In this document: positions 7,959 through 39,020 of the stretch, piece by piece
Position numbering within the stretch: the stretch's first letter is position 1
Layout of the letters: every line of letters starts with the position of its first letter
NCBI RefSeq assembly: GCF_902497995.1
Contig: NZ_CABVII010000008.1
Coordinates: 1 to 64,000 of the forward strand
Direction of reading: 5' to 3'
DNA: 64,000 nt
Source: Pseudomonas fluorescens
GTDB taxonomy: Bacteria; Pseudomonadota; Gammaproteobacteria; Pseudomonadales; Pseudomonadaceae
Translations under genes and position numbers: made by a program
The notes under the pieces: model-generated
The model's input: the letters and a program-made list of their open reading frames with translations, nothing else
The model's database searches: none
Told to the model about the DNA's origin: nothing

Positions 7959-8522
7959 TTAGTTATCGCAGCCGGATTTAAGCGCCGTCTGTGCCAATCG
8001 CTTCCAGCCCTTTAAATCGGCAGGACTGGTGGTTTCAAATATCCGGCGGAACCAGATGCTGAACGTGTCGGGGGCAGCCGCAATGCGGGCAGGAATTTGC
8101 GAGAGCTCCAACCATTGCCAGCTGTGAGCCTCTTCGGGATTGGCTATGGGGTCGGTATGACTGATGCCGGCGAAGACATGGTCGTACTCATGCTCGATGA
8201 GCTGGTTTGACACCTGTTCGTGATAGAGCAACGTGGCAACTTCGTGCAGGGGACAGGTCAGGCCCATCTCCTCCTGCAGACGACGTTGCGCGGCCGCCAT
8301 CGTCCGTTCGCCAGGCCGGGGATGGCCGCAACAGGCATTCGTCCACAGCCCTTGAGAATGGTACTTGCCCAAAGCGCGTTGTTGCAGCAGGACGCGGTCG
8401 TCCTGATCAAAAATGAAAATGGAAAAAGCGCGATGCAGCAGGCCTTGCTGGTGAACCTGCAGCTTGGGGGCGTAGCCCCGTTTTCGATCGTGCGTATCGA
8501 CCAGAATGAGTAACTCTTCCAT
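7959..8522 (-). CDS. idi: Isopentenyl-diphosphate delta-isomerase, type I
   Basis: 187 residues, normal for type I Idi. It interconverts IPP and DMAPP in the cytoplasm. The Nudix-like fold shows the catalytic cysteine in LWTNACCGHPRPGE and the metal/acid cluster EMGLTCPL, EHEYDHVFAG and NPEEAHSWQW. It is the first gene of a probable idi-terpene synthase pair and would balance C5 units for a monoterpene precursor. Pseudomonas makes IPP and DMAPP directly by the MEP pathway, so an Idi is dispensable. Its presence beside a terpene cyclase suggests it serves that pathway. Confidence 0.93.
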   Translation of the reverse strand: MEELLILVDTHDRKRGYAPKLQVHQQGLLHRAFSIFIFDQDDRVLLQQRALGKYHSQGLWTNACCGHPRPGERTMAAAQRRLQEEMGLTCPLHEVATLLYHEQVSNQLIEHEYDHVFAGISHTDPIANPEEAHSWQWLELSQIPARIAAAPDTFSIWFRRIFETTSPADLKGWKRLAQTALKSGCDN

Positions 8523-8910
8523 AGCTGGACTCCGTTGTGTCTTCGCTACTGGGTGTTACTGCTGACCGACTGCGTAGTGAAAATAAGATAGGTCTCGGGC
8601 AAAAAATTAGTTGTAGATGTTCGAGAAATCAAGCGTCTACTTAGATTGTTTGGATGTTGAGTGAGGCCATTTTTCGCTTCTACGAATTTATGTAATTTGT
8701 AGAGTTCTAGGGGAAGTTGCTCGCATTGCTTTTTAAATGCTTGAAAGTACTGGGCGGTCATTGCCGTGCATAGGTCAGGTGTGCATCGCAACGCCAGCGT
8801 TCGGGGCTGACACGGTGCGGGCGTGCCATTAACAGTCAACCAACAATTACCTGCTTTCCCCTTGATCAACCCTATGGCAACTTGCAGGCCCTTGATGAGA
8901 GCTGCAACCT
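8523..8910. other. AT-rich 388-base region upstream of idi
   Basis: No gene is supported here. A 107-codon reverse frame exists, but its composition is unlike coding DNA of this genome. The stretch 8560-8760 is much richer in A/T than its surroundings, which fits a promoter region or a junction of horizontally acquired DNA carrying the idi-terpene synthase pair. No clear -35/-10 pair was assigned. Confidence 0.5.
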
Positions 8911-10083
8911 ATGCCAAACCCCTATAGCCAGCTGTTCAACGCCCCAGGCGCCCGGGCTTTTGTGCTGGCGGGCATGATCGCGCGCATGCCCATCTCCATG
9001 ACCGGCATCGGCCTGATCACCATGCTTTCACAGTTGCAGGGTGGCTACGGGTTGGCCGGTGCGGTGGCCGCCACGTTTGCCTTGGCCACGGCATTTTGCG
9101 CGCCGCAGGTTTCGCGTCTGGTGGACCGTTTCGGGCAGCGGCGCATTTTGCCGATCTCGGCGCTGGTCGGTGGCGGGGCGTTGTTGCTGGTGTTGCTCTG
9201 CACCCGCCTGCAGGCACCGAACTGGACCTTGTTCCTGTTCGCCGCGCTGGCCGGTTGCATGCCGAGCATGTCGGCGATGGTGCGGGCCCGCTGGACCGAG
9301 TTGTATCGTGGCCAGCCTGAGCTGCAAACCGCCTATGCCCTGGAGTCGGTGCTCGACGAGGTCTGCTTTATCGTCGGGCCGCCGCTGTCGGTGGGCTTGT
9401 GCGTGGTGGCGTTTCCCGAAGCCGGGCCGTTGGCGGCGTTGCTGATGCTGGCGATCGGCGTCACCGCGTTTGTGTTGCAACGCGACACCGAGCCGCCCGT
9501 GCATCCCCATGAAGCACATCATCAAGGTTCGATCATTCGTTCCAGCGAGATTCAATGGCTGGTGCTGTTGATGGTCGCCATGGGCACCATCGTTGGTGTG
9601 ATCGATGTGGTCAGCGTCGCCTTCGCCCAGCAGCAGGGCCAACCGGCGGCGGCGAGCATTGTGCTGTCGGTGTACGCGATTGGCTCGTGTATGGCGGGAT
9701 TGGCTTTCGGGGCGTTGCGTTCGAAGGTGCCGTTGCCTCGGTTGTTTCTGTACGGCGGGGTGGCGACGGCGGTAACCACCTTGCCGTTGCTGCTGGCGGC
9801 GAACATTCTTGGCTTGTCGCTGGCGGTGTTCGTGGCCGGGCTGTTTTTTGCGCCGACCTTGATCGTTGCGATGGCCCTGGTGGAGCAAATCGTCCCGCCG
9901 GCCAAGCTCACCGAAGGCCTGACCTGGTTGGTGACCGGGTTGAGTATCGGCGTGGCGATCGGCGCGGCCAGTTCGGGGTGGCTGGTAGATGCCTTTGGCG
10001 CCCGTAGCGGGTTTTGGGTGGCGATTGCGGCCGGCGCCGTGGTGCTTGGTTCGGCGGTGCAAAGCTTTCGCCACTTGAAATAG
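8911..10083 (+). CDS. MFS transporter
   Basis: 390 residues with about 12 hydrophobic segments, the normal size for a major facilitator. The loop 2-3 motif is visible in modified form as VSRLVDRFGQRRILPISALV, and PPAKLTEGLTWLVTGLSIGV marks the second half. Such proteins export small molecules by proton antiport. It has the same orientation as the following thioesterase and NRPS genes, but a REP doublet and a separate PvdS-type promoter lie between them, so membership of the pyoverdine operon is not supported. Substrate unknown. Confidence 0.85.
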   Translation: MPNPYSQLFNAPGARAFVLAGMIARMPISMTGIGLITMLSQLQGGYGLAGAVAATFALATAFCAPQVSRLVDRFGQRRILPISALVGGGALLLVLLCTRLQAPNWTLFLFAALAGCMPSMSAMVRARWTELYRGQPELQTAYALESVLDEVCFIVGPPLSVGLCVVAFPEAGPLAALLMLAIGVTAFVLQRDTEPPVHPHEAHHQGSIIRSSEIQWLVLLMVAMGTIVGVIDVVSVAFAQQQGQPAAASIVLSVYAIGSCMAGLAFGALRSKVPLPRLFLYGGVATAVTTLPLLLAANILGLSLAVFVAGLFFAPTLIVAMALVEQIVPPAKLTEGLTWLVTGLSIGVAIGAASSGWLVDAFGARSGFWVAIAAGAVVLGSAVQSFRHLK

Positions 10084-10091
10084 AGATCAAA

Positions 10092-10198
10092 TTGTGGGAG
10101 CGGGCTTGCTCGCGAAGGCGGTGGGTCAGTCGATACCAGTGTCGACTGACCCACCGCCTTCGCGAGCAAGTCGGATCGCCGCACCGCCGCTCCCACAT
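10092..10198. repeat. REP doublet, right copy a variant
   Basis: Left copy TGTGGGAGCGGGCTTGCTCG; the right copy is inverted but carries an extra block (AAGTCGGATCGCCGCACCGC) before CGCTCCCACA. The same kind of interrupted REP occurs near 45320 and 47080. Confidence 0.8.
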
Positions 10199-10211
10199 TT
10201 GGATCTTCGAC

Positions 10212-10235
10212 TAATTCAAGTCCTGCCTCATCCGT
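10212..10235 (+). promoter_or_regulatory. Probable PvdS (iron starvation) box for the thioesterase gene
   Basis: TAATT-N16-CGT, followed by T, 35 bases before the GTG start. It differs by one base from TAAAT in the -35 part and keeps the 16-base spacer seen at the exact boxes elsewhere in this window. Confidence 0.6.
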
Positions 10236-10269
10236 TCTCCTATACAGACAACTTTTTGAGGTAAGCCCG

Positions 10270-11004
10270 GTGACCCAGCTGACATTGCTGTGCCTGCCCT
10301 ATTCAGGCGCGAGCGCCATGGTCTACAGCCGCTGGCGGCGCAAACTGCCGGAGTGGCTGAAACTGCAGCCGGTAGAGTTGCCCGGGCGTGGTGCGCGGTT
10401 TGGCGAACCCTTGCACACCGACATGCGGCGCCTGGCGCTGCAACTGGCCCATGAACAAAAAGCCACACTCAGGGCACCCTACGCTTTGTTCGGTCACAGT
10501 CTGGGCGCGTTGCTGGCTTGTGAAATGGCCCACGCCTTGCGCTCGCTGGGCTGTCCGGAGCCGGTGGCGCTGTTCGCTTCGGGCACGGCCGCGCCGACGA
10601 TGCGTGCCGACTACGATCGGGGCTTCGCCGAACCGAAAACCGATGCCGAGCTGATCGAGCAATTGCGTACCCTCAACGGCACCAGCGAAGAAGTGCTGGC
10701 CAACGAAGAGCTGATGAGCCTGACGCTGCCGGTGCTGCGGGCGGACTTTCTTCTCTGCGGTCGATTCGAGCCCATTCAGCGACCCTCGCTCAAGTGCCCG
10801 GTCCACGTGCTCGGCGGTACGACTGACCGGGCCACTACCGAGCAGTTGATCGGCTGGAGCAAGGAAACCCGCGGCAGTTTTTCCGTGGACATGCTGGCCG
10901 GCGGGCACTTTTTCATCCATGAGCACGAGGCCAAGGTGTTGCGGGTGATCAAGGACCAGCTGGAAGGTCATCATCGGCGGCATGCCATGCCCGCCAGCGC
11001 CTGA
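10270..11004 (+). CDS. Type II thioesterase associated with pyoverdine NRPS (PvdG-like)
   Basis: 244 residues with a GTG start; GAGGT lies about 7 bases before it. Alpha/beta hydrolase of the type II (editing) thioesterase family: nucleophile elbow FGHSLGALLACEMAHAL, the LPGRGARFGEPLH segment, and the C-terminal catalytic His in LAGGHFFIHEHE. These enzymes hydrolyse wrongly loaded acyl or aminoacyl groups from carrier domains. The NRPS genes directly downstream and a PvdS-type box upstream tie it to pyoverdine synthesis, where PvdG has this role in P. aeruginosa. Confidence 0.85.
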   Translation: MTQLTLLCLPYSGASAMVYSRWRRKLPEWLKLQPVELPGRGARFGEPLHTDMRRLALQLAHEQKATLRAPYALFGHSLGALLACEMAHALRSLGCPEPVALFASGTAAPTMRADYDRGFAEPKTDAELIEQLRTLNGTSEEVLANEELMSLTLPVLRADFLLCGRFEPIQRPSLKCPVHVLGGTTDRATTEQLIGWSKETRGSFSVDMLAGGHFFIHEHEAKVLRVIKDQLEGHHRRHAMPASA

Positions 11005-11031
11005 CCCAAAATTTCGAACATCACTCAACCC

Positions 11032-11121
11032 CTGTGGGAGCGGGCTTGCCCGCGATAGCGGTCTGTCAGTCAGATGCATATTGAATGTGCCGCCGCTATC
11101 GCGGGCAAGCCCGCTCCCACA
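11032..11121. repeat. REP doublet
   Basis: Perfectly matched inverted REP copies (CCTGTGGGAGCGGGCTTGCC ... GGGCAAGCCCGCTCCCACA). It sits between the thioesterase gene and the NRPS promoter. Confidence 0.9.
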
Positions 11122-11183
11122 ATGTTTTTTTATCGGCTGTTTTTCCTCGTTTTACCCTCCTTTCTGATACTTGTTCTCATTCG

Positions 11184-11207
11184 CTAATTTTTCCGGTCTG
11201 CATTCGT
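11184..11207 (+). promoter_or_regulatory. Possible PvdS box for the NRPS operon
   Basis: CTAAT-N16-CGT (or TAATT-N15-CGT) followed by TTT, 55 bases before the NRPS start. It is weaker than the exact boxes before pvdA, pvdE, pvdM, pvdP and pvdR, but its position and the CGTTT tail fit. Confidence 0.5.
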
Positions 11208-11261
11208 TTTATAGGGACGACGTGCCTTTGTGCTTCCCGCCACTGATCCGGATACCAAGAA

Positions 11262-34036
<22,775 letters not shown>

Positions 34037-34058
34037 CCGCAGCCATGCACGAAACCCA

Positions 34059-34148
34059 TGTGGGAGCGGGCTTGCTCGCGAAGAGTGCGTATCTGTGGAT
34101 ATTCATGTCGCTGACACACCGCATTCGCGAGCAAGCCCGCTCCCACAG
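34059..34148. repeat. REP doublet after the NRPS operon
   Basis: Inverted pair TGTGGGAGCGGGCTTGCTCG ... GAGCAAGCCCGCTCCCACA, 23 bases after the NRPS stop. No T-tailed hairpin was seen. Confidence 0.9.
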
Positions 34149-34215
34149 GTTTTGTGTACATCTCAAGATTGTGTAAGCCCGATCATTGACCCTATTGCGT
34201 AAAAGGATTCATCCC

Positions 34216-35172
34216 ATGGCCGTATTGCCAGAGCTTGAAGCATTTCTCGAACTCGCCGAATTCGGCCGCCTGACCGGCAAAAGCCGCGCCATGCATGAAC
34301 AGTCGCCGCAACAGGCACGAATCGACTTCGAAGCCTCCTCGGCGTTTCTCGACGTGCCGCTCGACAGCGTTGCCTGCGAGGACTTCACCATTGCCGCACG
34401 GGACGGCCATAGCCTCTCGGCTCGCCTGTATCGCGACGGCAACCCGGTCGATGGGCTGCAGCCCGTGGTCCTGTATTTCCACGGCGGCGGTTACGTGGTT
34501 GGCAGTCTCGATTCCCACGACGCACTGTGCCGGCGTCTGGCAGCCCAGGGCGGTTTCGCCCTGTTGACGGTGGATTACCGCCTGGCACCGGAATGGCGTT
34601 TCCCGACCCCGGTACAGGACGCCTGCGATGCCGGCAACTGGCTGGTCCGCGAGGGCGCAGCCCATGGCCTGGACGCAACGCGGGTCGCCGTGGCCGGTGA
34701 CAGCGTCGGCGCGACCCTGGCCACGGTGCTGTCGATCATGGCCGTGCGTGAGCCAGCAGAATTACTGTTGAAACCCAAGGCCCAAGTGCTGGTGTACCCG
34801 GTAACGGATGCCACCACCAAGCGCGCCTCGCACCGCGACTTTGCCGAAGGCTACCTGCTGGAAACGCCGACGCTGGACTGGTTCTACGCCCATTACGCCC
34901 GCACAACCCAGGACCTGGCGGACTGGCGCTGCTCGCCGTTGCTGGCGGCTGACCTGTCAGGCCTGGCACCGGCGCTGGTGTACCTGGCCGGCCATGATCC
35001 GCTGCATGACGAAGGGCTAGCGTATGCCGAGCTTCTGCGTGCTGCCGGTAATGAGGTGACGTTGCTGGAACAGCCGGGCATGACCCATGACTTCATGCGC
35101 ATGGGTGGGTTGCTCAGTGAGGTGGAAGGGATTCATGCGCAAGTGGCGGAGTGGGTGCGTTCGCAGCTTTGA
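34216..35172 (+). CDS. Alpha/beta hydrolase (hormone-sensitive-lipase family esterase)
   Basis: 318 residues from ATG 34216, preceded by AAAAGGATT; an earlier ATG at 34186 lacks a site. HSL-family marks: oxyanion motif YFHGGGYVVGSLDSHD, then VDYRLAPEWRFPTPVQD, nucleophile elbow AGDSVGATLA (usual form GDSAGG), acid in AGHDPLHDEG, and His in GMTHDFMRMGG. Probably an intracellular carboxylesterase or deacylase. It sits between the terminal NRPS gene and the receptor gene but has no PvdS-type box of its own. A role in pyoverdine side-chain handling is possible but unproven. Confidence 0.85.
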   Translation: MAVLPELEAFLELAEFGRLTGKSRAMHEQSPQQARIDFEASSAFLDVPLDSVACEDFTIAARDGHSLSARLYRDGNPVDGLQPVVLYFHGGGYVVGSLDSHDALCRRLAAQGGFALLTVDYRLAPEWRFPTPVQDACDAGNWLVREGAAHGLDATRVAVAGDSVGATLATVLSIMAVREPAELLLKPKAQVLVYPVTDATTKRASHRDFAEGYLLETPTLDWFYAHYARTTQDLADWRCSPLLAADLSGLAPALVYLAGHDPLHDEGLAYAELLRAAGNEVTLLEQPGMTHDFMRMGGLLSEVEGIHAQVAEWVRSQL

Positions 35173-35184
35173 ATTGAAATGCAA

Positions 35185-35221
35185 AACGCCGCCATTCCTG
35201 GATAGGGGGTGGCGGTTTTTT
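35185..35221 (+). terminator. Intrinsic terminator after the esterase gene
   Basis: CGCCGCC ... GGTGGCGG followed by TTTTTT, 12 bases after the stop. Confidence 0.75.
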
Positions 35222-35256
35222 ACATTAAGCAGGAAGATTTTTGGTGGATTTACCAT

Positions 35257-35355
35257 CGCCTTCGCGAGCAAGCCCGCTCCCACATTTTGATCCATGTCGT
35301 ACACAAATTTTGTGCCTCTGAAGATCAAATGTGGGAGCGGGCTTGCTCGCGAAGA
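35257..35355. repeat. REP doublet with GTCGTACACAAA spacer
   Basis: Inverted REP pair whose inner spacer contains TTGATCCATGTCGTACACAA. Near-identical spacers occur in the doublets at 54224 and 59401, so the whole doublet behaves as one repeated unit. Confidence 0.9.
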
Positions 35356-35600
35356 CTGCCCGACAGTCAATACAAATCTATAGCTCCAACAAATGCGCGT
35401 ACTAACAATGCAGGCACTGTTTTTTCCGTTTATGTACATCGCGTGTAAGTACCGTTACCCGTCATTAAACATTGTTTAATTGCGTTTGCTTAATCGCCCG
35501 CAAGATGACTTCCTACAAGCTACAACACCTTGCGCCATTGCCTACAGTTACGCCAGAATCCGCCGGCTTGTGCGCCTTGGGTGCGGGCTCTATCGTTTAT

Positions 35601-35825
35601 CGGTCGCTGAAAAACAGCGATCGGGTTTGGTAGCCCGTTTCGTATTAGGCGCATAGCGCCACCTTACGCAGTCGCTTTCTCGGGACTTTGTTTTATGGTG
35701 GCCATGCGCAGGGCTCCTTCAGGGGCGCCGGGTTCCTAATGCGACCGGTCTACCAACCCGCGTATGGCCGCCACCTTTCGTTTGGTAGCGAGGGTGATGG
35801 CTCCTTTGTTATTCGTATTAGGAGT
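35601..35825 (+). promoter_or_regulatory. Long structured 5' leader of the DUF6124 gene
   Basis: Three hairpins precede the gene: CGGTCGCTG-AAAAA-CAGCGATCG (35601-35623), GGCGC-ATA-GCGCC (35648-35660), and a long arm pairing GGTGG/CCATGCG (35697-35708) with CGTATGG..CCACC (35762-35775). Two motifs occur twice, GTTTGGTAGC (35624 and 35780) and TTCGTATTAGG (35640 and 35812). The second copy of the latter runs into the ribosome-binding site AGGAG. This looks like a folded mRNA leader, possibly controlling translation. I cannot assign it to a known riboswitch class. Confidence 0.55.
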
Positions 35826-35832
35826 TTCATCT

Positions 35833-36192
35833 ATGTTCAAGGTCACACCCAACCCGCCAGACACCGATCCGGCATACCCCTACGAAAACCTGGATTCAAA
35901 AAAACTCCACGATGCCGCCGAGCGCGCGCTCGACCATCACCTCAATCCGGCCGCCAACATCATGGCCACGCCACGCACACCCGGCACCATGTTCATCGTC
36001 AATCCCGAGCTCGATACCGAGACACTGCTGGCCCATGCCTGCGAGTCGCTGGCATCGGCCAATGTCATGGCCATGGACCTGGCGGATCATATGGAGGGGC
36101 CGAGTCGCCATTCACTGCTGGGGATTGCGCAGGTCATCATGCTGGGAGAGTTGGCGGTGAATCGGGCGCTGGATCGACTCGACCCGCCTTAG
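35833..36192 (+). CDS. DUF6124 (formerly DUF3077) family protein
   Basis: 119 residues from ATG 35833, nine bases after AGGAG; longer frames run back into the structured leader. The sequence (MFKVTPNPPD, then a helical NPELDTETLLAHACESLAS, ANVMAMDLADHMEGPSRHSL, LGIAQVIMLGELAVNRALD) resembles the small DUF3077/DUF6124 proteins common in Pseudomonas. No enzyme motif, signal peptide or membrane segment is visible; the second half is predicted helical. Function unknown. It stands alone between the esterase gene and the convergent receptor gene. Confidence 0.8.
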   Translation: MFKVTPNPPDTDPAYPYENLDSKKLHDAAERALDHHLNPAANIMATPRTPGTMFIVNPELDTETLLAHACESLASANVMAMDLADHMEGPSRHSLLGIAQVIMLGELAVNRALDRLDPP

Positions 36193-36248
36193 TAGACACT
36201 GCCCCTTTGCCGGATGTCTGGTGCCGGGATTTGTAGCAGGGCGGCTAT

Positions 36249-36348
36249 CGCCTTCGCGAGCAAGCCCGCTCCCACAGTTGCTAGATGTGAACATTGAATT
36301 CTGTGTTCACTGAAGATTCCCTGTGGGAGCGGGCTTGCTCGCGAAGAC
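36249..36348. repeat. REP doublet
   Basis: Inverted REP copies about 55 bases apart between the DUF6124 gene and the fpvA terminator. Confidence 0.9.
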
Positions 36349-36377
36349 GGCATCACAATCAGCGAAATTCTCAAGCC

Positions 36378-36414
36378 AAAAAAAATGCCCGCATCTCACG
36401 ACACGGGCATTTTT
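36378..36414 (-). terminator. Intrinsic terminator of fpvA (bidirectional shape)
   Basis: On the minus strand, AAAAATGCCCG ... CGGGCATTTTT with a run of eight T, 17 bases after the fpvA stop. It is symmetrical enough to stop rightward transcripts too. Confidence 0.85.
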
Positions 36415-36430
36415 CATTTCAGCTCAGCGC

Positions 36431-38899
36431 TCAGAAATCATACTTCGCGGTGACTTGCATGTTGCGCGGCTCGCCGTAGAAGGTGGTGCCGAAGTTGCCA
36501 AGGCCGGTCAGGTAGCGCTTGTCGAAGACGTTGTTGGCATTCACGGTGAAGCTCAGGTGATCGTCGTATTCATACCGGGTCATCAGGTCGACGAGGGTGT
36601 AGCCACCTTGCTTGAGCGAGGTGCTGCCATCGGTAGGGCTAAAACTCTGGCCGTAAAACGCGCTTTGCCAGCTGACACCGCCACCTACGGTGACCTGGTC
36701 CAGCGCGCCGGGCAAACGGTAGGTGGTGAAGGTGCGGACCACGTGTTCCGGTTTGCTGGTGGCCAGAGGGAAACCGTAGATGCGTTGGTGATCCTCGTCG
36801 CGGGTACGGGCATAGGTGTAGCCGGCCGATACGTTCCAGTCCTGGGCCAGTTCACCGGCCAGTTCCAGTTCAACGCCGTTGGTGGTGGCACCGTCGACGG
36901 CTTGGAAAATGCCGTCGCCGGTGATCTCATTGGTGCCGACCGACTCAGCGACGTTGTCCTGCTCGATGCGGAAGAAGGCCAGGCTGGCGTTGAGTTTGCC
37001 TTCGAAGTAGGCCGCTTTCAGACCGGTTTCGTAGGCGTCACCTTCAACCGGGTCCAGGGTCTTGCCATTGATGTCTTTGTTGATTTGTGGCTGGTAAATG
37101 CTGGTGTAGCTGGCGTAGACCGAGTAGGTATCGTTCAGGTCATACACTATACCGGCGTAGGGCGTGACGACCCCGTGTTCCTTGTAGCTGGCGTGGGTGT
37201 CGGCCAGGCCGGCGCCCGGATAGTAGGTGTAATCCTCGTTGTACTTGTAGGTGCTGACACGACCGCCAAGAATGAACGACAGGTCATCGGTCGGGCGCAG
37301 GCGCGTGGCCAGGTAAGCGCCGTTCTGGCTCTGGGTGCGCTCGTACTTGCCGATTTTCGGGAAGTCCGGCTTCGCGATATGGCCTGCCCAGTCAAAGATG
37401 TTGCCCGGTACCAGTCCGTCGGAGTCGGCGGCACTACCAAAGTTTGCGCCAGTCTGACGGGAGTGGGCCGCCATGAAACCAGCCACCAGTTCATGCTCGC
37501 GACCGCCCAGGGTGAAAGGGCCGGAGACGTTAACGTCGCCTGTGTACTGCTCGCGATGGCCTTCCCAGTGCCCCTGGTAAAAGGACATGCCTTCGCCGGT
37601 GTCGCGGTCCGGGAAACCACCGCTGGCCGAGGCCAGTTGAGTATCGTGATCGGTAGTTTTCTGGTCGAGGCTGACCTTGAGTTTCCAGTCGTTGGCCAGC
37701 GCCTGCTCCAGGGACGCGAAGTAGGTGGTGCTGTCGAAGTCACGACGGCTCCAGTCGGCGCCCGGGTTGAAGCCGCGGGAGAAGTTGGTTTTGCCGCCGT
37801 CAGCGTAGTAAACCGTGTTACCGGTCCAGGAACTGCCGCGAGGGGTGACGCTGGACTTGTCGACGCCCAGGGTCAGCAGGGTATCGTCGGTAAGGTCGGC
37901 TTCGAGAACACCGTAATACAGGTCTTTCTTCTGGCTGTAGTGATCGATGTACGAATCTTTGTCCTGCAGGGCGCCGACGAAGCGGCCACGCACGTTGCCG
38001 GATTCGGTGAGCGAGCCAGAGACGTCGCCTTCGGTACGGTAGTTGTCCCAGTAACCGGCGGTGGCGCTGACCGAAGCCTTGAATTCCTTGGTTGGCTTCT
38101 TGCGCACCAGGTTGACGGTGGCGGATGGGTCACCCGCGCCGGTCATCAGGCCCGTCGCACCCTTGATGACTTCGATGCGGTCGAGGTTTGCAGAGTCGTC
38201 GCCGTTGTTCGGGTTTTCACCGTAGACACCGTCATAAGGAATGTTGACGCCATCGTATTGAAAGTTGGTGATGGCGAAGCCCCGCGCGGAAAACTCGGTA
38301 CGGTCGCTGTCGTACTTCTGCGTTGTAACGCCCGGAGTATTGCGCAAGGCGTCGGCAACGCTGGTGACACCGCGGTCATCCATCTGCTGACGAGTCACCA
38401 CGGTCACCGATTGCGGCGTTTCACGCAGGGTCAGCGGCAACTTGGTCGCGGTGGTGGTCGCGCCGGTGGTGTAGGAGCCGGTGTCTTCGGTGGTCAGGCC
38501 CAGGGCCTGGCCGGAAATGGTGGTCGCGCCCAGTTGCAGGCTCGAGCCGCCGCCGGACACCAGGGTCACGGTGTTGCCGTTGATCTGGAACGAAATGCCG
38601 GTGCCCTTGAGCAGTTCCGACAGGGCCTGGGAAGGCTCCAGCGACCCGGACACCGCGCGGGACTTGATCCCGGCGACCTGGTCCGGGCTGTAGAGGATCT
38701 GCAGGCTGGTCTGCATGCCCAGTTCAGTCAACGCGCTGGATAGCGGCTGGACCGGGATACTCACTTTTACAGGTGCAGCGTTGGCCATCGAGCTCCCCAG
38801 CAAGGTGGCGGTCAGCAGTACGCTGGTGAACAGGGTGCGATGCAAAGTCGGGCGCTGTACGGCCAGCGCGAGAGGTGTGCGGCGGGTTTGAGGTCGCAT
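36431..38899 (-). CDS. fpvA: Ferripyoverdine TonB-dependent receptor with signalling domain
   Basis: 822 residues. The signal peptide ends near 41 (LLGSSMANA). A STN/secretin-type signalling domain follows (about 42-120: VSIPVQPLSSALTELGMQTS). Then come the TonB-box region and plug (LPLTLRETPQSVTVVTRQQM, ALRNTPGVTTQ) and a 22-strand beta-barrel ending in the outer-membrane signature NMQVTAKYDF. The N-terminal domain marks a receptor that signals through an anti-sigma/ECF pair; the fpvI gene is in this window. It imports ferric pyoverdine across the outer membrane. It occupies the fpvA position between the NRPS genes and pvdE, with a Fur-like box upstream. Confidence 0.93.
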   Translation of the reverse strand: MRPQTRRTPLALAVQRPTLHRTLFTSVLLTATLLGSSMANAAPVKVSIPVQPLSSALTELGMQTSLQILYSPDQVAGIKSRAVSGSLEPSQALSELLKGTGISFQINGNTVTLVSGGGSSLQLGATTISGQALGLTTEDTGSYTTGATTTATKLPLTLRETPQSVTVVTRQQMDDRGVTSVADALRNTPGVTTQKYDSDRTEFSARGFAITNFQYDGVNIPYDGVYGENPNNGDDSANLDRIEVIKGATGLMTGAGDPSATVNLVRKKPTKEFKASVSATAGYWDNYRTEGDVSGSLTESGNVRGRFVGALQDKDSYIDHYSQKKDLYYGVLEADLTDDTLLTLGVDKSSVTPRGSSWTGNTVYYADGGKTNFSRGFNPGADWSRRDFDSTTYFASLEQALANDWKLKVSLDQKTTDHDTQLASASGGFPDRDTGEGMSFYQGHWEGHREQYTGDVNVSGPFTLGGREHELVAGFMAAHSRQTGANFGSAADSDGLVPGNIFDWAGHIAKPDFPKIGKYERTQSQNGAYLATRLRPTDDLSFILGGRVSTYKYNEDYTYYPGAGLADTHASYKEHGVVTPYAGIVYDLNDTYSVYASYTSIYQPQINKDINGKTLDPVEGDAYETGLKAAYFEGKLNASLAFFRIEQDNVAESVGTNEITGDGIFQAVDGATTNGVELELAGELAQDWNVSAGYTYARTRDEDHQRIYGFPLATSKPEHVVRTFTTYRLPGALDQVTVGGGVSWQSAFYGQSFSPTDGSTSLKQGGYTLVDLMTRYEYDDHLSFTVNANNVFDKRYLTGLGNFGTTFYGEPRNMQVTAKYDF

Positions 38900-38942
38900 T
38901 ACTTACCTGAGCTCCTGAAAAAGTGTTGTGCAGAGTTTTTGT

Positions 38943-38961
38943 TAATAGGAATGATTATTAG
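38943..38961 (-). promoter_or_regulatory. Fur-box-like site upstream of fpvA
   Basis: On the minus strand, CTAATAATCATTCCTATTA, with TAATCATT matching half of the GATAATGATAATCATTATC consensus. About 45 bases upstream of the fpvA ATG. Confidence 0.6.
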
Positions 38962-39020
38962 ACGCAGCACGAGCGGAAAACCGGAAAGAAACCGGGAAAA
39001 TAAATTTTTGCGGCTTTTCG

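Noticed and set aside
8546..8869. 107-codon reverse frame upstream of idi
   Set aside because: Composition is not protein-like, there is no ribosome-binding site, and it lies in an AT-rich regulatory-looking stretch.
35688..35832. Coding use of the DUF6124 leader (frames running into it)
   Set aside because: Those frames cover strong hairpins and duplicated motifs and precede a good AGGAG site for ATG 35833.
36323..38743. 806-codon plus-strand frame opposite fpvA
   Set aside because: It is the antisense of an intact TonB-dependent receptor with signal peptide, plug and terminal Phe.
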